From contig JAJDCR010000041.1 of NCBI GenBank assembly GCA_029260735.1, forward strand, positions 1 through 64,000: DNA of 64,000 bases, read 5' to 3'. Origin of the DNA: Planctomycetota bacterium. GTDB taxonomy: Bacteria > Planctomycetota > Uabimicrobiia > Uabimicrobiales > Uabimicrobiaceae. The position numbers and the translations under genes were made by a program. Below are positions 63,413-64,000 of the stretch, one piece after another. The notes beneath the pieces are model-generated. The model worked only from the letters and a program-made list of their open reading frames with translations, searched no databases and was not told where the DNA came from. The number at the start of each line of letters is the position of its first letter. The stretch's first letter is position 1.

Positions 63413-63550
63413 TCTACTGTGCTATAAAAATAGCTTTTAGTAATAATTTTATTTGTTTTGTCGTGTACCGATTGTGAACGTGTGACGTCCCTTGTTTTTT
63501 TGGGAGTTTTAGGGGCACAGTTGGGCGTGACGTTTTTGAGAGGAGTTTTT

Positions 63551-64000
63551 ATGAACCCTATTGATATTCTTTACCAACGTTTTTTTGTTCGTTTGGATGC
63601 TTATGGCTCTTATCGTCGAAATCCTTCGGGGAAGGCTTCGGCAATGTGTCGTAAGAGTGCAGTTACTAGGAAAGTTTTGTGGCGGCATCTTCGAGGAGAG
63701 AGTGTTGTCGGTAGTTTTGCGATTTCGTTGGAGAATGAGACAAAGTGGCTTTGCTTTGATTTTGATGTGAGTAAAGAGGCCAAGGAGGTTTTTTTACAGG
63801 GAGATGAAGGAAGCTTAGTGCAGGAGAAAAAGAGTTTGGCTTTGGAGGTTTTGTCTTTGGTTAAGAAATTGGATAAGGTTGGAATTCGTTGTGTTTGGGA
63901 AGATTCTGTCGGAGGTTTTCATCTTTGGATTTTGTTTGATCAAGTTGTGTCTAGTGATTTGGCCTTTCGTTTGGGAAAGGTTTTGGGCGGATGTCGGGAG
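63551..64000 (+). CDS. TOTE conflict-system primase (AEP), 5' part
   Basis: 150 codons, cut by the window end. GAGAGGAG lies 5 bases before the ATG. The sequence follows the archaeo-eukaryotic primase domain of TOTE systems: an initial LYQRFFVRLDAYGSYRR segment, HLRGESVVGSFAIS, the metal site WLCFDFDV and, near the cut, VWEDSVGGFHLWILF in place of the usual SRSGNGaHVWIFF-type motif. TOTE proteins usually continue into helicase and nuclease domains and act in nucleic-acid conflict. Codons are unusually rich in T and G compared with neighbours, which suits a recently acquired gene. Confidence 0.8.
   Translation, partial: MNPIDILYQRFFVRLDAYGSYRRNPSGKASAMCRKSAVTRKVLWRHLRGESVVGSFAISLENETKWLCFDFDVSKEAKEVFLQGDEGSLVQEKKSLALEVLSLVKKLDKVGIRCVWEDSVGGFHLWILFDQVVSSDLAFRLGKVLGGCRE

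Overview
The window looks like a low-GC, AT-rich member of the PVC superphylum, most likely a planctomycete. This is inferred from content, not from a marker gene: six secreted proteins with PEP-CTERM tails, WD40/TPR/ankyrin giants, FHA-linked Ser/Thr kinases and a pseudokinase, a TPR-CHAT protein, a GxxExxY protein set in long intergenic repeat arrays, and many dyad repeats. Shine-Dalgarno sites are clear for about half of the genes. No rRNA, intact tRNA or CRISPR array was found. Layout: 0-2.8 kb holds a 350-base repeat element, an AT-rich stretch, an AAA/winged-helix protein and an integrase remnant. 3-24 kb is mostly ordinary chromosome: an iron-binding protein, PEP-CTERM proteins, a sulfotransferase, a DUF4438 protein, chorismate mutase, a GH113-like hydrolase, a subtilase, a phosphatase-like lipoprotein, a metallo-beta-lactamase fold hydrolase, a patatin, an ArsC/Spx-like protein, a pseudokinase next to hemL, an alcohol dehydrogenase, a secreted phospholipase D, an aldo-keto reductase, an HD protein and an isochorismatase-like hydrolase. 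24-35 kb is a leftward run: a 1550-residue protein with three WD40 propellers, three Ig-like linkers and a C-terminal serpin domain, coupled to a spore-photoproduct-lyase-like radical SAM gene; upstream lie RlmI and an M1-M28-PDZ peptidase. 35-47 kb has an FHA/TPR membrane protein, a GxxExxY gene between two inverted repeat arrays, a photolyase, an FHA-kinase, three PEP-CTERM genes, an inverted copy of the first 350-base element, and an ankyrin protein. 47-51 kb is a TPR-CHAT (caspase-like) protein with 15 near-identical repeats. 51-64 kb is accessory DNA: a duplicated toxin-antitoxin-type block (one copy has lost its DUF5615 gene), a solitary HSDR_N protein, a Y1 transposase with a remnant copy and about 1.3 kb of its palindromic repeats, a 3' tRNA fragment with its terminator (probable integration scar), then a compact leftward four-gene set (TPR lipoprotein, coiled-coil protein, AAA ATPase with a C-terminal XRE domain, zinc-ribbon membrane protein), an XRE-FRG pair, and the start of a TOTE-type primase on the other strand. 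The best candidates for something undescribed are the WD40-serpin fusion and the 56.9-61.9 kb ATPase module, with the adjoining XRE-FRG/TOTE genes forming a likely defence island.
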